A stretch of DNA of 64,000 nt. Source: Chlorops oryzae. Taxonomy: Eukaryota > Arthropoda > Insecta > Diptera > Chloropidae. Of this stretch, positions 32,162 through 43,099 are shown piece after piece. The stretch lies in the NCBI GenBank assembly GCA_020466095.1, contig CM035807.1, positions 51,426,752 through 51,490,751 on the forward strand. The letters run 5' to 3'. The translations under genes and the position numbers were made by a program. The notes under the pieces were generated by a model that saw nothing but the letters and a program-made list of their open reading frames with translations, ran no database searches and had not been told where the DNA came from. The number at the start of each line of letters is the position of its first letter. The stretch's first letter is position 1.

Positions 32162-32185
32162 TCAGATGTGTTGAAAAGAGAAACT

Positions 32186-33484
32186 TAACAGGTTGGCTGA
32201 TAGGTCCCCGGTCTGACACATAGATGGCGTCGCTAGTATTAAATGCATATTATTTTTATATAGTGGCAACCTTCAAATGATTCGTGTCAAAATTTGACGT
32301 CTGTAAGTCAATTAGTTTGTGAGATAGAGCGTCTTTTGTGAAGCAACTTTTGTTATTGTGAAAAAAAATGGAAAAAAAGGAATTTCGTGTTTTGATAAAA
32401 CACTGTTTTCTGAAGGGAAAAAATACAGTGGAAGCAAAAACTTGGCTTGATAATGAGTTTCCGGACTCTGCCCCAGGGAAATCAACAATAATTGATTGGT
32501 ATGCAAAATTCAAGCGTGGTGAAATGAGCATGGATGACGGTGAACGCAGTGGACGCCCGAAAGAGGTGTTTACCGACGAAAACATCAAAAAAATTCACAA
32601 AATGATTTTGAATGACCGTAAAATGAAGTTGATCGGGATAGCAGAGGCCTTAAAGATATCAAAGGAACGTGTTGGTCATATCATTCATCAATATTTGGAT
32701 ATGAAAAAGGTCTGTGCAAAATGGGTGCCGCGCGAGCTCACTTTTGACCAAAAACAACAACGTGTTGATGATTCTGAGCGGTGTTTGCAGCTGTTAACTC
32801 GCAATACACCCGAGTTTTTGCGTCGATATGTGACAATGGATGAAACATGGCTCTATCACTACACTCCTGAGTCCAATCGACAGTCGGCTGAGTGGACAGC
32901 GATCGGTGAACCGTCTCCGAAGCGTGGAAAGACTCAAAAGTCCGCTGGCAAAGTAATGGCCTCTGTTTTTTGGGATGGGCATGGAATAATTTTTATCGAT
33001 TATCTTGAGAAGGAAAAAACCATCAACAGTGACTATTATATGTCGTTATTGGAGCGTTTGAAGGTCGAAATCGCGGCAAAACGGCCCCATATGAAGAAGA
33101 AAAAAGTGTTGTTCCACCAAGACAACGCACCGTGCCACAAGTCATTGAGAACGATGGCAAAAATTCATGAATTTGGCTTCGAATTGCTTCCCCACCCACC
33201 GTATTATCCAGATCTGGCCTCCAGCGACTTTTTCTTGTTCTCAGACCTCAAAAGGATGCTCGCAGGAAAAAAATTTGGCTGCAATGAAGAGGTGATCGCC
33301 GAAACTGAGGCCTATTTTGAGGCAAAACCGAAGGAGTACTACCTAAATGGTATCAAAAAATTAGAAGGTCGTTTTAATCGTTGTATCGCTCTTGAAGGGA
33401 AATATGTTGAATAATAAAAACGAATTTCGACAAAAAAAATTTGTTTTTCTTTGTTAGACCGGGGACTTATCAGCCAACCTGTTA
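32186..33484 (+). mobile_element. Irritans-type (Himar1-like) mariner, apparently complete
   Basis: A 1295-bp element (32188-33482) with inverted repeats. The left end is ACAGGTTGGCTGATAGGTCC and the right end its mirror (GGACTTATCAGCCAACCTGT), with one mismatch in the first 20 bases. The host TA is duplicated at 32186-32187 and 33483-33484. It holds one uninterrupted transposase frame. The sequence wording is that of the irritans subfamily, to which Himar1 of the horn fly belongs. It has inserted into an unknown sequence between two hypothetical ORFs. Confidence 0.95.
32368..33414 (+). CDS. Mariner transposase, full-length (348 aa)
   Basis: Cut-and-paste transposase that binds the inverted repeats, excises the element and inserts it at TA. 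The start MEKKEFRVLI is the family start, and 348 residues is the usual length. Seen: N-terminal helix-turn-helix pair (about residues 1-110), the WVPREL linker motif (119-124), and the DD34D triad at Asp158 (TMDETW), Asp252 (HQDNAPCH) and Asp287, with 34 residues between the last two. The third motif reads HPPYYPDLASSDFF; the sister copy at 37940 has the canonical YSPDLAPSD. The two substitutions leave the Asp intact, but lie in the most conserved box and could reduce activity. No frameshift or stop is seen. Confidence 0.95.
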   Translation: MEKKEFRVLIKHCFLKGKNTVEAKTWLDNEFPDSAPGKSTIIDWYAKFKRGEMSMDDGERSGRPKEVFTDENIKKIHKMILNDRKMKLIGIAEALKISKERVGHIIHQYLDMKKVCAKWVPRELTFDQKQQRVDDSERCLQLLTRNTPEFLRRYVTMDETWLYHYTPESNRQSAEWTAIGEPSPKRGKTQKSAGKVMASVFWDGHGIIFIDYLEKEKTINSDYYMSLLERLKVEIAAKRPHMKKKKVLFHQDNAPCHKSLRTMAKIHEFGFELLPHPPYYPDLASSDFFLFSDLKRMLAGKKFGCNEEVIAETEAYFEAKPKEYYLNGIKKLEGRFNRCIALEGKYVE

Positions 33485-34091
33485 TTCACGAAAAAGTAGA
33501 TTTGAGAAAAGCGATGGAAGCGAAAGTGGCACCGATTTGCAAGAACTTTGTGTTGGACGATAAGAAAATTGAGAAAGAAGAAATGAAGGATCAGAAGGGG
33601 CTATCTAGAGGAGGTGATGTTTCGAATAAAAAGTCTAATCAATTGAGGAATGAATTCCACGAGGAGGTCGAGGATAATTTTTGCGGTAAAAAAGAAGTTG
33701 ACTTCGACAAAGAGGTCGAGGAAATTTCTTGTGGTACTAGAAGAGATGGTGCTAATGGTAATGAAGAAGTAGGCGAAAATATTTTGAAGGGAAACCCACC
33801 AGATAGACATACAAATCCCCATGAGCGGTGTCTGTTGAAAGAGTAAACCTGAATGCAGAATCAGAAATTAGAGAGCTGACGTTGTACGAGTATTTCAAAA
33901 GTCCGAATGTAATGCAAATATCAATGCAAAAGTTTTTCTCCAAAACAAAAGCACCAAATAAGAAATTTGTAAAAGAGTCTGTTCTCAAACAAAGAAAATG
34001 TAAATTAAAATTCTTGCCAAGTAAGATAACACATACAACAGAGTTAAAATATCTAGACATTTTTTTCGCCCATAACTACAATGTGCCGTAG
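33485..34091 (+). CDS. Hypothetical ORFs right of the mariner
   Basis: Unrecognised. One frame runs from the mariner border (IHEKVDLRKAMEAKVAPICKN) to 33846 and is rich in Lys, Glu and Asp, with repeated EEVEDNF/EEVGENI-like acidic segments. A second, overlapping frame (33828-34091) reads LYEYFKSPNVMQISMQKFFS and ends HNYNVP. The first frame's apparent Met at 33451 lies inside the mariner end and is not its real start. It may be the continuation of whatever the left flank encoded, but the left flank has a stop and the frames do not join. A decayed element gene is as likely as any. Confidence 0.3.
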
Positions 34092-35929
34092 CTTTATTAA
34101 AAATTCAAAATACTGTCCCAAAACATAGCTTTATCTCGATTAAAACGAGAACTGACTGTTTTTATATCTAATCATTAGTGTCACAAAAAATTTCTTTTTA
34201 ATATCGCTTGCTGCGATATCTAAATAAGGAATGACAACGAAAAATAAAAATAGAATTCAAATAAATTCCGTTACAAATAGAAAAAAAATTCTTGCTCTGA
34301 TTTTGAAACATTGAAGTTAAACGAATTTTAAGGTTTTGGAACATCTATTTTGTCTCATATTGTAAATACAGACCTCTCCGGGTAAAAAAAAAATAAAAAA
34401 AATTTCACGATCTTGAAACAACAGGAGGGGCTCAGGGCAATTTATGTCTACTTCTGTTATCTTTCAAGGTAAACCAACGAGAAGGACCGAAAAAATTTAA
34501 GCGACAAAAAAGAAGATATAATAAGTTGGTAAATATAAAAAGACGTATATACAAATATTTGCAAAATTTTGGTATATTTGTATATCAAGAGACATCTAGT
34601 TTAAAGCAATACCTTGAAAAATAGATATTTTTGCGGTTAGATAAAACCATTTACTATTTAAAAAAAAAATAAAAATATTTAAATCATGTAACTCGCTTTT
34701 ATCGGAAGTTTAATCATAAACTCCCATCGTAGACACAAGAAGCATTTGGACGCACAATCACATGCATCCACATGATCCATGAAATAGCACATACATAAGC
34801 ACCTATTAAAGTATATTGCTTGGATTGTGCATGAAATTATTGTAGTTATTTGATTCGTCAGCAGTCGCCTCAGCACGGCGTCACAAAAACAAAAAAGGAC
34901 TTGCAATTGAACAAGCAATTGCACATACTTGCATGAATATATTTGGAAAACATATATATTATTTGTTTGCAATCTCCCATTAAGAGGGGAAGGGGTCCAT
35001 AAAAATCATTTTGACCCTAAAAATTTTCGAGCCACATAATTATATGTATGTGTTTATAATCCAAAATCATTTTATTAGAAAAATTCCATTAAAATCGTTT
35101 TGACCCTCAAAATTTTCGAGCCACATAATATGTGTATATGTTATATGTGTTTATAATCAAAATCACTTTCTTAGAAAAATTCGAACATCCTGAATCGATT
35201 GCAGTAATAACTAAAAAAAAATTTTAAAAAAAGTTTTCGAGGAAGTACTAAAATTTTAAGAAATGAAAAAAATATGTAAAATCAATGTCACTCTTAAAAT
35301 TTTCAAGCCATTTGAAAATTTCGAACAGTTTAAATATATTAAATAAGTAATTGTTCGTATTTGAGACGAATAAAAAAAAAGGAAAAAAAGTTAACTACTA
35401 AAAACTAGAGAACTAAAATCATTTTCACTCTCTAAAATGTCGAGTCATATACCAAGTAATTGATTGTTCTTTAGACGAATTTTTTAAAAAAGAAAAATTT
35501 AAAAAAGTTTTTAATGAAGTACAAAGAATTTAAGAAAAAAAAAATATATATATATATATTTAAGTATTACTAAAATACTGATTTATTAGAAATTGTAAGA
35601 ACCCAAAAAAAAAAGAAAAAAAGAAAAAAAACTAATATATATCACGGTTTTGAAAAAAAAAAGTGAATTAAAACTCATAAAATATTGAATACCTATTAAT
35701 AAAAAAAAAGGAAAGTAAAGTAAGACATACCTAAGAGAATATTGTCAATATCGAAATGTTTAAAAACAAATTGAGCAAATATTACAATAGTTTTATGGTA
35801 GAAATTACAATTCTAAATCTTCTTCAAATCACTGAGATCCCACACCGGAACAGCAACAATCAAGACACAACAACATTTACGGCATCAGAAACTATCGGCG
35901 CAAGCAGCACAACAACAAGCGAATGATAC
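34092..35929. other. AT-rich interval without gene, with degenerate repeats
   Basis: No coding region recognised; many homopolymer A and AT-dinucleotide runs. A repeated block lies at 35005-35440 (listed separately). Confidence 0.6.
35005..35440 (+). repeat. Degenerate tandem repeat in AT-rich DNA
   Basis: Two clear units start TTTTGACCCT...AAAATTTTCGAGCCACATAA at about 35010 and 35098 and continue to TTAGAAAAATTC. Two weaker echoes occur near 35287 (AAAATTTTCAAGCCA) and 35424 (CTCTCTAAAATGTCGAGTCA). Confidence 0.65.
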
Positions 35930-36362
35930 TGTCCGTTTATCGCCGTAGCCGTATCCGCTATGGGGACGAGCCCTTCAACGAACCGATTCAACAAAAACTA
36001 ATTTTTTTGGTTCGACAGCTCGAGCTCCTGCGAAGACGGATCAGTTTGGGTTCGATCGCTTCCGCAAAACAGCGCGCGTTCGCTCAGTGAAAAAGAAAAG
36101 AAAAAAAGGTATAACCTAAAACCTGCAGTGCCTAAACAAAAAATCATTAAAAAAACCAAAAATTAAGATCCAACGTAAATAATTTTAAAATTGATTTTAA
36201 TAAAAATAAAGTCAGAAACTTTGTTTGAAAAAACAAAAACAAAAGCAAAGTTGTAATCAAATAATCGCGTCGCGCAAACCGCCGGCAATCAAAGAATAAA
36301 ACTTCCATCCTACGTCTTCATCAACATAAACAGGTACGTCAGGTACTTTGGTGTCCCTGACA
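35930..36362 (+). repeat. BEL/Pao family 3, LTR copy B
   Basis: TGTCCGTTTATCGCCGTAGC to CCCTGACA, 433 bp, related to copy A at 28231. It is followed by CCAACATTTGGCGATCCCGC, whose TGGCGATCCCGCG looks like the tRNA primer-binding site. Confidence 0.8.
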
Positions 36363-37496
36363 CCAACATTTGGCGATCCCGCGAGGAGCCTGGAATCAGG
36401 TTCTGGTGGACCAATCCTTGTGGAAAGGTGAAAAAAGTCCGCCACGTGAATCACGCCTCCGACCTTCATTCGCCCTGTTGCATTTTCAAGGGCATCGACT
36501 AACGATCAAAACGCGTGCGGTGTATCATGCAATAGAAGCATGGACAAACCCTTTCCCCTAGGCTGCAGTATTTTAAAGTGTTAGCGTACCCGTTTGCCAT
36601 TCGGCGTGAACGAATTCCAAACAAAGAAGACACGATGTCCATATATCAAGTGCCCTTGGTGTTCATGCGAGTAGATATGGATATGCACAGTTAAAAACAT
36701 ACAGTCATACTTATTGTGTAGTAGCGAGCGCACATCGAACAACGAACATACATCGATCGAGCGTGCAATCTCGAGACAAGAGGAATAAGAATTACAAGGC
36801 ATGATCGTATGTCGGCTCCATTGGTTGATGGTGTGCAACGTACCTTTGCATATAGGCATACAACATCACATATATAGATGCTGTGATGCTGGCACTCTGC
36901 TAACGGTTTGTGCATGAAATTGTGTTGATTGAAATTTTAAAATCTTATGAGAACATTTATTGCGAACAAATAAATTATTTGAATTTGGATATCATTGCGA
37001 TTTTTCTTGAACTCTATTAAAACGATTTGATTTTTATTTAATTGAATTTGGGGTTGCAGGGATCTTGGGGGGTGTTGCGAAAGTTCATATTTTAAGTGCG
37101 CTACAATCGGCATTGGTCGCACATATTTTGCTGGGGCTGTCTCATATCACAATTTATATTGCAACGCAGAAGCAATTATTTATTCTCTGCCACGATTGCT
37201 TATATTTCTTTTGAAAGCAGCCCATCTACTTGTTGAGTGTGATTGATTGTTAAGTTGACCACGAGACGTCGAATCATCACAGTGCACTACGACTGGTCTT
37301 TCCGCATTCTGGCATAAGCGCGCAAATATTTCTTCCACATCGAGATCGAATACTCATTGCGTTGATGAGGAAATAGTTCGAGCGTTGGCGAGTATTGCGT
37401 AAAGTTAAACAAAGCAACATCTAAATAATTTTCTCTCGTTTTATTCCTAAACTGCGGTGTGGATTTCGAGGCAAGTCTTCATCTTTAAAAAGCAGT
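36363..37496 (+). mobile_element. BEL/Pao family 3, leader B
   Basis: Non-coding leader between LTR B and gag, about 1.1 kb. The first 250 bases match leader A at 28615. No gene is visible inside it. Confidence 0.6.
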
Positions 37497-37760
37497 ATGT
37501 CGCTCGATAGACAATTCAACCGTGCGGTGGAGCAGCTTAAGAGCATCTGTGACGCAGTTCTGCGATGCGATACCCTGAGTCAAACGGAATCACTCATAGA
37601 AATCAAAGCCGATGAAATTATATATTATTGGCAACGTGTCCACAATGCTTACAGCGCTGCATATGAGGAATGGTCCGACGAGGTCGGTGCGCTCGCACAG
37701 GTAACCTACAACGACTGTCGAGATATTCAAATAATCGCTCGAGCACGACTGACGGACATA
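37497..37760 (+). pseudogene. BEL/Pao family 3 gag N-terminus, interrupted
   Basis: 88 codons open from ATG at 37497 (MSLDRQFNRAVEQLKSICDA), a helical, Glu/Lys-rich N-terminus like other BEL gags. It follows a plausible LTR and leader and is cut at 37760 by the second Himar1-like mariner. The DUF1759-type middle of gag is not found on the other side, so sequence has been lost in addition to the insertion. Identification as gag rests mainly on position and on the zinc-finger part that resumes at about 39080. Confidence 0.6.
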
Positions 37761-39053
37761 ACAGGTTGGCTGATAAGTCCCCGGTCTGACACATAGATGG
37801 CGTCGCTAGTATTAAATGCATATTATTTTTATATAGTGGCAACCTTCAAATGATTCGTGTCAAAATTTGACGTCTGTAAGTCAATTAGTTTCTGAGATAG
37901 AGCGTCTTTTGTGAAGCAACTTTTGTTATTGTGAAAAAAATGGAAAAAAAGGAATTTCGTGTTTTGATAAAATACTGTTTTCTGAAGGGAAAAAATACAG
38001 TGGAAGCAAAAACTTTGATTGATAATGAGTTTCCGGACTCTGCCTCAGGAAAATCAACAATAATTGATTGGTATGCAAAATTCAAGCGTGGTGAAATGAG
38101 CACGGAAGACGGTGAACGCAGTGGACGCCCGAAAGAGGTGGTTACCGACGAAAACATCAAAAAAAATTCACAAAATGATTTTGAATGACCGTAAAATGAA
38201 GTTGATCGAGAAAGCAGAGGCCTTAAAGATATCAAAGGAACGTGTTGGTCATATCATTCATCAATATTTGGATATGAAAAAGGTCTGTGCAAAATGGGTG
38301 CCGCGCGAGCTCACATTTGACCAAAAACAACAACGTGTTGATGATTCTGAGCGGTGTTTGCAGCTGTTAACTCGCAATACACCCGAGTTTTTGCGTCGAT
38401 ATGTGACAATAGATGAAACATGGCTCTATCACTACACTCCTGAGTCCAATCGACAGTCGGCTGAGTGGACAGCGATCGGTGAACCGTCTCCGAAGCGTGG
38501 AAAGACTCAAAAGTCCGCTGGCAAAGTAATGGCCTCTGTTTTTTGGGATGGGCATGGAATAATTTTTATCGATTATCTTGAGAAGGGAAAAACCATCAAC
38601 AGTGACTATTATATGTCGTTATTGGAGCGTTTGAAGGTCGAAATCGCGGCAAAACGGCCCCATATGAAGAAGAAAAAAGTGTTGTTCCACCAAGACAACG
38701 CACCGTGCCACAAGTCATTGAGAACGATGGCAAAAATTCATGAATTAGGCTTCGAATTGCTTCCCCACCCACCGTATTCTCCAGATCTGGCCCCCAGCGA
38801 CTTTTTCTTGTTCTCAGACCTCAAAAGGATGCTCGCAGGGAAAAAAATTTGGCTGCAACGAAGAGGTGATCGCCGAAACTGAGGCCTATTTTGAGGCAAA
38901 ACCGAAGGAGTACTACCCAAATGGTATCAAAAAATTGGAAGGTCGTTATAATCGTTGTATCGCTCTTGAAGGGAACTATGTTGAATAATAAAAACGAATT
39001 TTGACAAAAAAATGTGTTTTCTTTGTTAGACCGGGGACTTATCAGCCAACACT
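37761..39053 (+). mobile_element. Irritans-type mariner, second copy, frameshifted
   Basis: About 1293 bp, starting ACAGGTTGGCTGATAAGTCC after TA at 37759-37760, and nearly identical to the copy at 32188. The right inverted repeat ends GACTTATCAGCCAAC and then departs from the expected CTGT, so the last four or so bases are changed or deleted. A large part of the host gag is also missing to its right, which suggests a deletion that removed the mariner tip and the adjoining gag. Confidence 0.92.
37940..38988 (+). pseudogene. Mariner transposase, two frameshifts
   Basis: The same 348-residue transposase as at 32368 with few substitutions (for example IDET for MDET before the first Asp). The frame is broken twice. 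One extra A lies in the A run near 38157-38165, so the N-terminal 75 codons are out of frame with the core. One extra base sits in GCAGGGAAAAAAATTTGG near 38838-38848, shortly after the third catalytic Asp (canonical HPPYSPDLAPSDFF here). Both lie in homopolymer runs, where sequencing or assembly errors are common, so this copy may be better preserved than it looks. It is disabled as read. Confidence 0.9.
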
Positions 39054-40000
39054 TACTACGGATCCACTGTCAAAATTGTCCACCGCTAACCCGCATCCAC
39101 ACGCCTGTAAAATTCTGCGCGGCGCGGCCAACTGATAATTTTATTATAACTCAATTCCAGCGTTGCCCCAACTTTCTCGCTGCTAATCATCAGAAATCTA
39201 AATGTCCTTGCAACTTCTACTGTACGAAGTGCCAACAACGATATCATCCCTTGCTGCATTCTCCAAATGCTACTGCAACACCGGATAGCCAAGCCTCTTC
39301 ACCCCAACCGACATCTCCCCCGGAGATAGGTTCGTCTCCGACGATCCAACCGGCGCATATTTTTGCGCCACCGAAGACTTCGAATTCCGTGAGCATCCCC
39401 TCCACGTTACCGGCACACGTCTCCGTCATCCAAACTCATGTGCTTGCGCCTACGGCCATCGCACATATCTTGGATCAGGGCTCGCAAAGGACATTTATTA
39501 CTGAGAAATTGCAGCAGCAATTGAGTTCGCGAAAAAAACCCCAAGTATGCAACGAATCCAGTATGGGCGGCCAATGCCCCCAAATTGCAGAAAAGGATTG
39601 CACCACCACGCTCGCATCACCTCGTTTCACGTGCGTGGAGGCGATTGACGCAGTTGTACTACCCAAACTAATCAACTGGCTTCCAGCCAACCGGGTCTCC
39701 AATATAGATTCCCAATATATTTTTTCGCTTGAGCTTGCCGATCCATATTTCCTGAATCCAGGCCGGATCAAGAAGGTCATCGGATCCAACATTATGCCAA
39801 AATTATTACGACCTGGAGTTCAAATGCACATCGGAGAAAGTCTCATCGCACGAAATTCTATATTCGGGTGGTATTTGAGTGGGCCCATCGCACAGTGTCA
39901 CGTCTCCATACATCTCGTGGCCAAAAATAGAAGTTGTGCTAGACCAATGAAATTTGACATGGAGGTTTATTTTCATAAAATTAAGAAATTTTGAAAATAT
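39054..40000 (+). pseudogene. BEL/Pao family 3 gag Cys cluster and protease, truncated
   Basis: A frame open to 39992 reads, after the mariner, CPNFLAANHQKSKCPCNFYCTKCQQRYHPLLH (39159-39255), the Cys/His cluster of BEL gag. A Pro/Ser/Thr-rich linker follows, then the protease with AIAHILDQGSQRTFIT (39454-39500): the active-site triplet is D-Q-G, a variant seen in Pao-type elements. ELADPYFLNPGRIKKVIGSNI and ARNSIFGWYLSGPI are the post-protease signature. The element ends abruptly near 40000, before the reverse transcriptase. The Met at 39014 lies in the mariner end and is not a real start. Confidence 0.82.
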
Positions 40001-40096
40001 TTTGAAAATCGAACCACCCCAACCCCCACCCCCCATGTAAAGGGTGCCCCAAATTCCGCAATTTTAGTCCTAGAGGCTTGAAATTCGGAACAGAGT

Positions 40097-40900
40097 TTAC
40101 TGTTGTGCTCCAAAATTGGAAAAACCTAATATCAATTTGCTACCACGCCCACTCATTAGTTTTAATTCTTTCTCTGGCACTTTAACTTTACAATTCGCAA
40201 AATATTTCTTATATACACTTTTGCTTATTACAGTTTCGAAAGCTCCTGTATCGATTTCAAATAATATTTTTCTCTCATTCACATATAACTTAAGCGCACC
40301 TTGTTTTTGTTCTTCGCATTATTTTATATAGCCCATATAAGCCTCTTCTTCAGCTTCCGATAGGCACCCGGTCAATATTTCCCCTCCTCCTTTTGCATAA
40401 TTCATGTACCGTATATGCTTAAATTTTTTTTTTTATCATGTATGAAGAGTTTAACATTTTTTAGCTTTACCAGTGTGTGTGGTTGTTAGAAATTTTCAAG
40501 GAAACAAAAATAAGTCGCGCACTACACACTGAGTTAAACAGCTGCTATTTTAAACTTTCCTTTACCACAAACAGGTTGAAACAGTTAATGACTCATCTAA
40601 CACAGTACTTTATCCGTTCCTTGTTAGGAAAATTTAAATATCATACCATCATTGTCCTCTGCGGTTTCATTTTGATGACCATTGATACGATCTGCAGTAC
40701 TCCCCAGATTTTTCTCAAGCCCTGCTCCTCCTTTAATCGCTTTACTTTTTGCAGATGTCACCTTTTTCTTATCAACATCCACGGTACTTTTGAGATGTCG
40801 CCTCGCCAATTCTACCGTTAAAAACTTTTTTAATCGTTCAAAATACTGGGAATGCAGCTCTACATCGTTGTGGCCGGCTCCCTAAGGAAAAAAATAAAAA
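40097..40900 (-). pseudogene. Ty3/gypsy-like gag-protease relic
   Basis: On the minus strand, a short frame (40097-40282) reads NERKILFEIDTGAFETVISKSVYKKYF, an aspartic-protease active site with D-T-G and the usual hydrophobic flank. Upstream on that strand (40624-40900) is a Lys-rich piece with [21 protein letters not shown] that may be gag. Stops separate them. No reverse transcriptase follows on this side because the sequence abuts the BEL fragment at about 40000. A gypsy-type element is the most likely source; the protease identity is much firmer than the clade. Confidence 0.6.
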
Positions 40901-43099
40901 TAAATAAGATATGAACGTATTATGAATATAATATTTCAATAAACGAATTCAGAAAAACACCACACGAAATAGTAGTTCAAATGTCAAAATTACAAAATGG
41001 TAAAGATGAGAGGTCGCATTGATGCTAAGACAAGTTTAGAATGAAGTGGTGGTTCTTTTTGTATTTACATTACCATATTCAATAAGCCACAAACCTTTGA
41101 AAAAACTTAGCATTTGTCATCCGATTATTGGGTTCTGTGGCTTTAAATGTTCGTTACGATTTCCGCAAAAAATTATATTCCTAATATTGGGATAATTTGC
41201 ACTGGTTGCTAAGATATTGCTCGATAAGTGAGTGAAAGTAGCGAAAAATATGTCCCTTATGACGTCATAGAAGCCACAATTCGAGTCGTAGGGTGGTGTT
41301 TAGGCACTTAAATTTTGCGTACGGACTCCACCTTTCCGTATAAGGTCCATTCGCTTTGCTATTTTATACCGCAATTGAGTTATGGCACGAAAAAAGGGGA
41401 AAGTAGAGAAAATTGACTTTTTTCATACTTTGGACCATATCTCGGAAACGCTACTTAAATCAATCAAACTATTGACGTTTTTGGAATGAGGGAGACCTAA
41501 GCTAACATAAAATAACCAATTCAAAAAAGGCATGAAAACAAATTTTTTTTGTAGCATTGTGTTATCAGTAATCAGAATCCTAAAATTGTGGATTTTACAT
41601 AATCAGTAATCAGAATACTAAAATTGCGGGTTTTTTAATTAAAGTCAAGATAGAGGTACATATCTGTCTAGTTTTCGGGTGTCTGTCGGAGGTTTTCCTG
41701 AACTGGTATACCAAATTAATTCATCACAATTAAAATATAATTATTTTGCTGACCAATTACCAAACTTAAATGAGAAAATTTTTTGCATTCTGTTTTTGAG
41801 CATTTTGGTCCTTTGGGTTGCTGTAAATAAAACTGCTTTATTTACTTTTTTGCCTTTCGAATAAATTTAACGAATCGACCCGACGTATTTTTGATTCCTC
41901 CGTTATGAGTCAAACAGTAAAGCAGCCCATATTGTGACTGGTAGCGACAACAGATGGCCGACAACGCACGCTGGCGTTTTGCTCCTCCATACAAGAGTGC
42001 CAAGTGCAACGTTACATCATAGGTGACCTTACGCAGAATCGCCGAGTATGCGAAGTATGCGAGTATGAGAATCGAATGTTCGTGGGAACAAAACGACCAA
42101 CAAACCCAGAAGCACACCTGCACAGATCAGCATGCGTCAGCAGGCCCATGACACCGTTCCCGAAGAACACACCAGCGTCTGCAGAGCGCAGACCTAGGTT
42201 AAGAATAATTAGTATATAATCTGTGTATTTAAAAACTAAGGAAGCAGTGGATCAGTTGTTCAGTAGTTGATAAGTAAAGAGTTGGTAATTAATAATTGAC
42301 AATTAAGAACGTATCATAATAAATCGTCTGAGTACAAAAACATTTAAGAGCACCTCGAAGTATCCCGATATATTTATAATAAAATAAATTAAAATAAATA
42401 AAATAAAATAAAACAAAATTCAAACAAAAAACTAGTCAAAGAAAAAAGGAAGATTATTTCTAAATTCTGTTAAAATATGAGAAATCTAAGTAAAAAAAAA
42501 AACAATTATTAAGGTATTGACTCATAGGATTTTCTCAAGATTAAATGTTTCAGTTAAAAAAAATCCACAAAAAAAAAAGAAATGAAACTAAGTGTGTAAC
42601 ATTCCTCGCAGTGCGGCCGACGTCGCGCGCACAGTGTAACGAGTATATGCGACAACAAAATGCATTTTCAAATTCTTCCACAGTGACCTTAAGCAAGTTC
42701 GCCCGCTCACAACAGCACGCAGAAGCAGAGAGTCCGTTACCCTTACAATCTACATGTTCCCATACTCACGCACCCTGCACGATCGCTGTCAATATGCGTT
42801 CTATTGCTTTTGCTACTTTTAAGCACAAAGCAACAACATCATCATTTTTGGCTCTCATCGCAAACCTTACAACACAACAACACCACCTCTGCAAGACGAA
42901 CAACCTAAACGCATGCTAGCAAGCACTAACCCCACCATAGGCGAAGAAAACAACACACAAACCAAAGCTGAAATTGCTGCTCATGACACAGTTCAGAGCT
43001 CCGCTTTTGCGTTCTGCCCAACCAACTGCTAGCGCCGCTGCCGCTATAGCAAAAAACATTGGAGCTCACGAAAAACAAAAAGGGTTTGAATTGCAGACA
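40901..43099. other. AT-rich interval; possible solo LTR-like segment
   Basis: No recognised gene. The part from about 41930 to 42400 (ending in a region with AATAAATCGTCTGAG near 42320) has an LTR-like look: a GC-richer block, a TATATAAT-like box near 42213 and a polyadenylation signal. I found no second copy or primer-binding site. 42360-42420 is a TAAAA-type low-complexity run. The open frame at 42545-42919 is motif-free. Confidence 0.35.

Noticed and set aside
39014..39060. ATG at 39014 as start of the BEL family 3 protein
   Set aside because: It lies within the right end of the mariner; the true gag start is upstream of the insertion.
40477..40821. Plus-strand frame of 114 codons
   Set aside because: It lies antisense to the gypsy gag-protease relic and has no motif of its own.
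42545..42919. A 124-codon open frame as a gene
   Set aside because: It has no recognisable domain, begins in A-rich low-complexity sequence and ends shortly before a Jockey relic; chance or decayed ORF1 is more likely.
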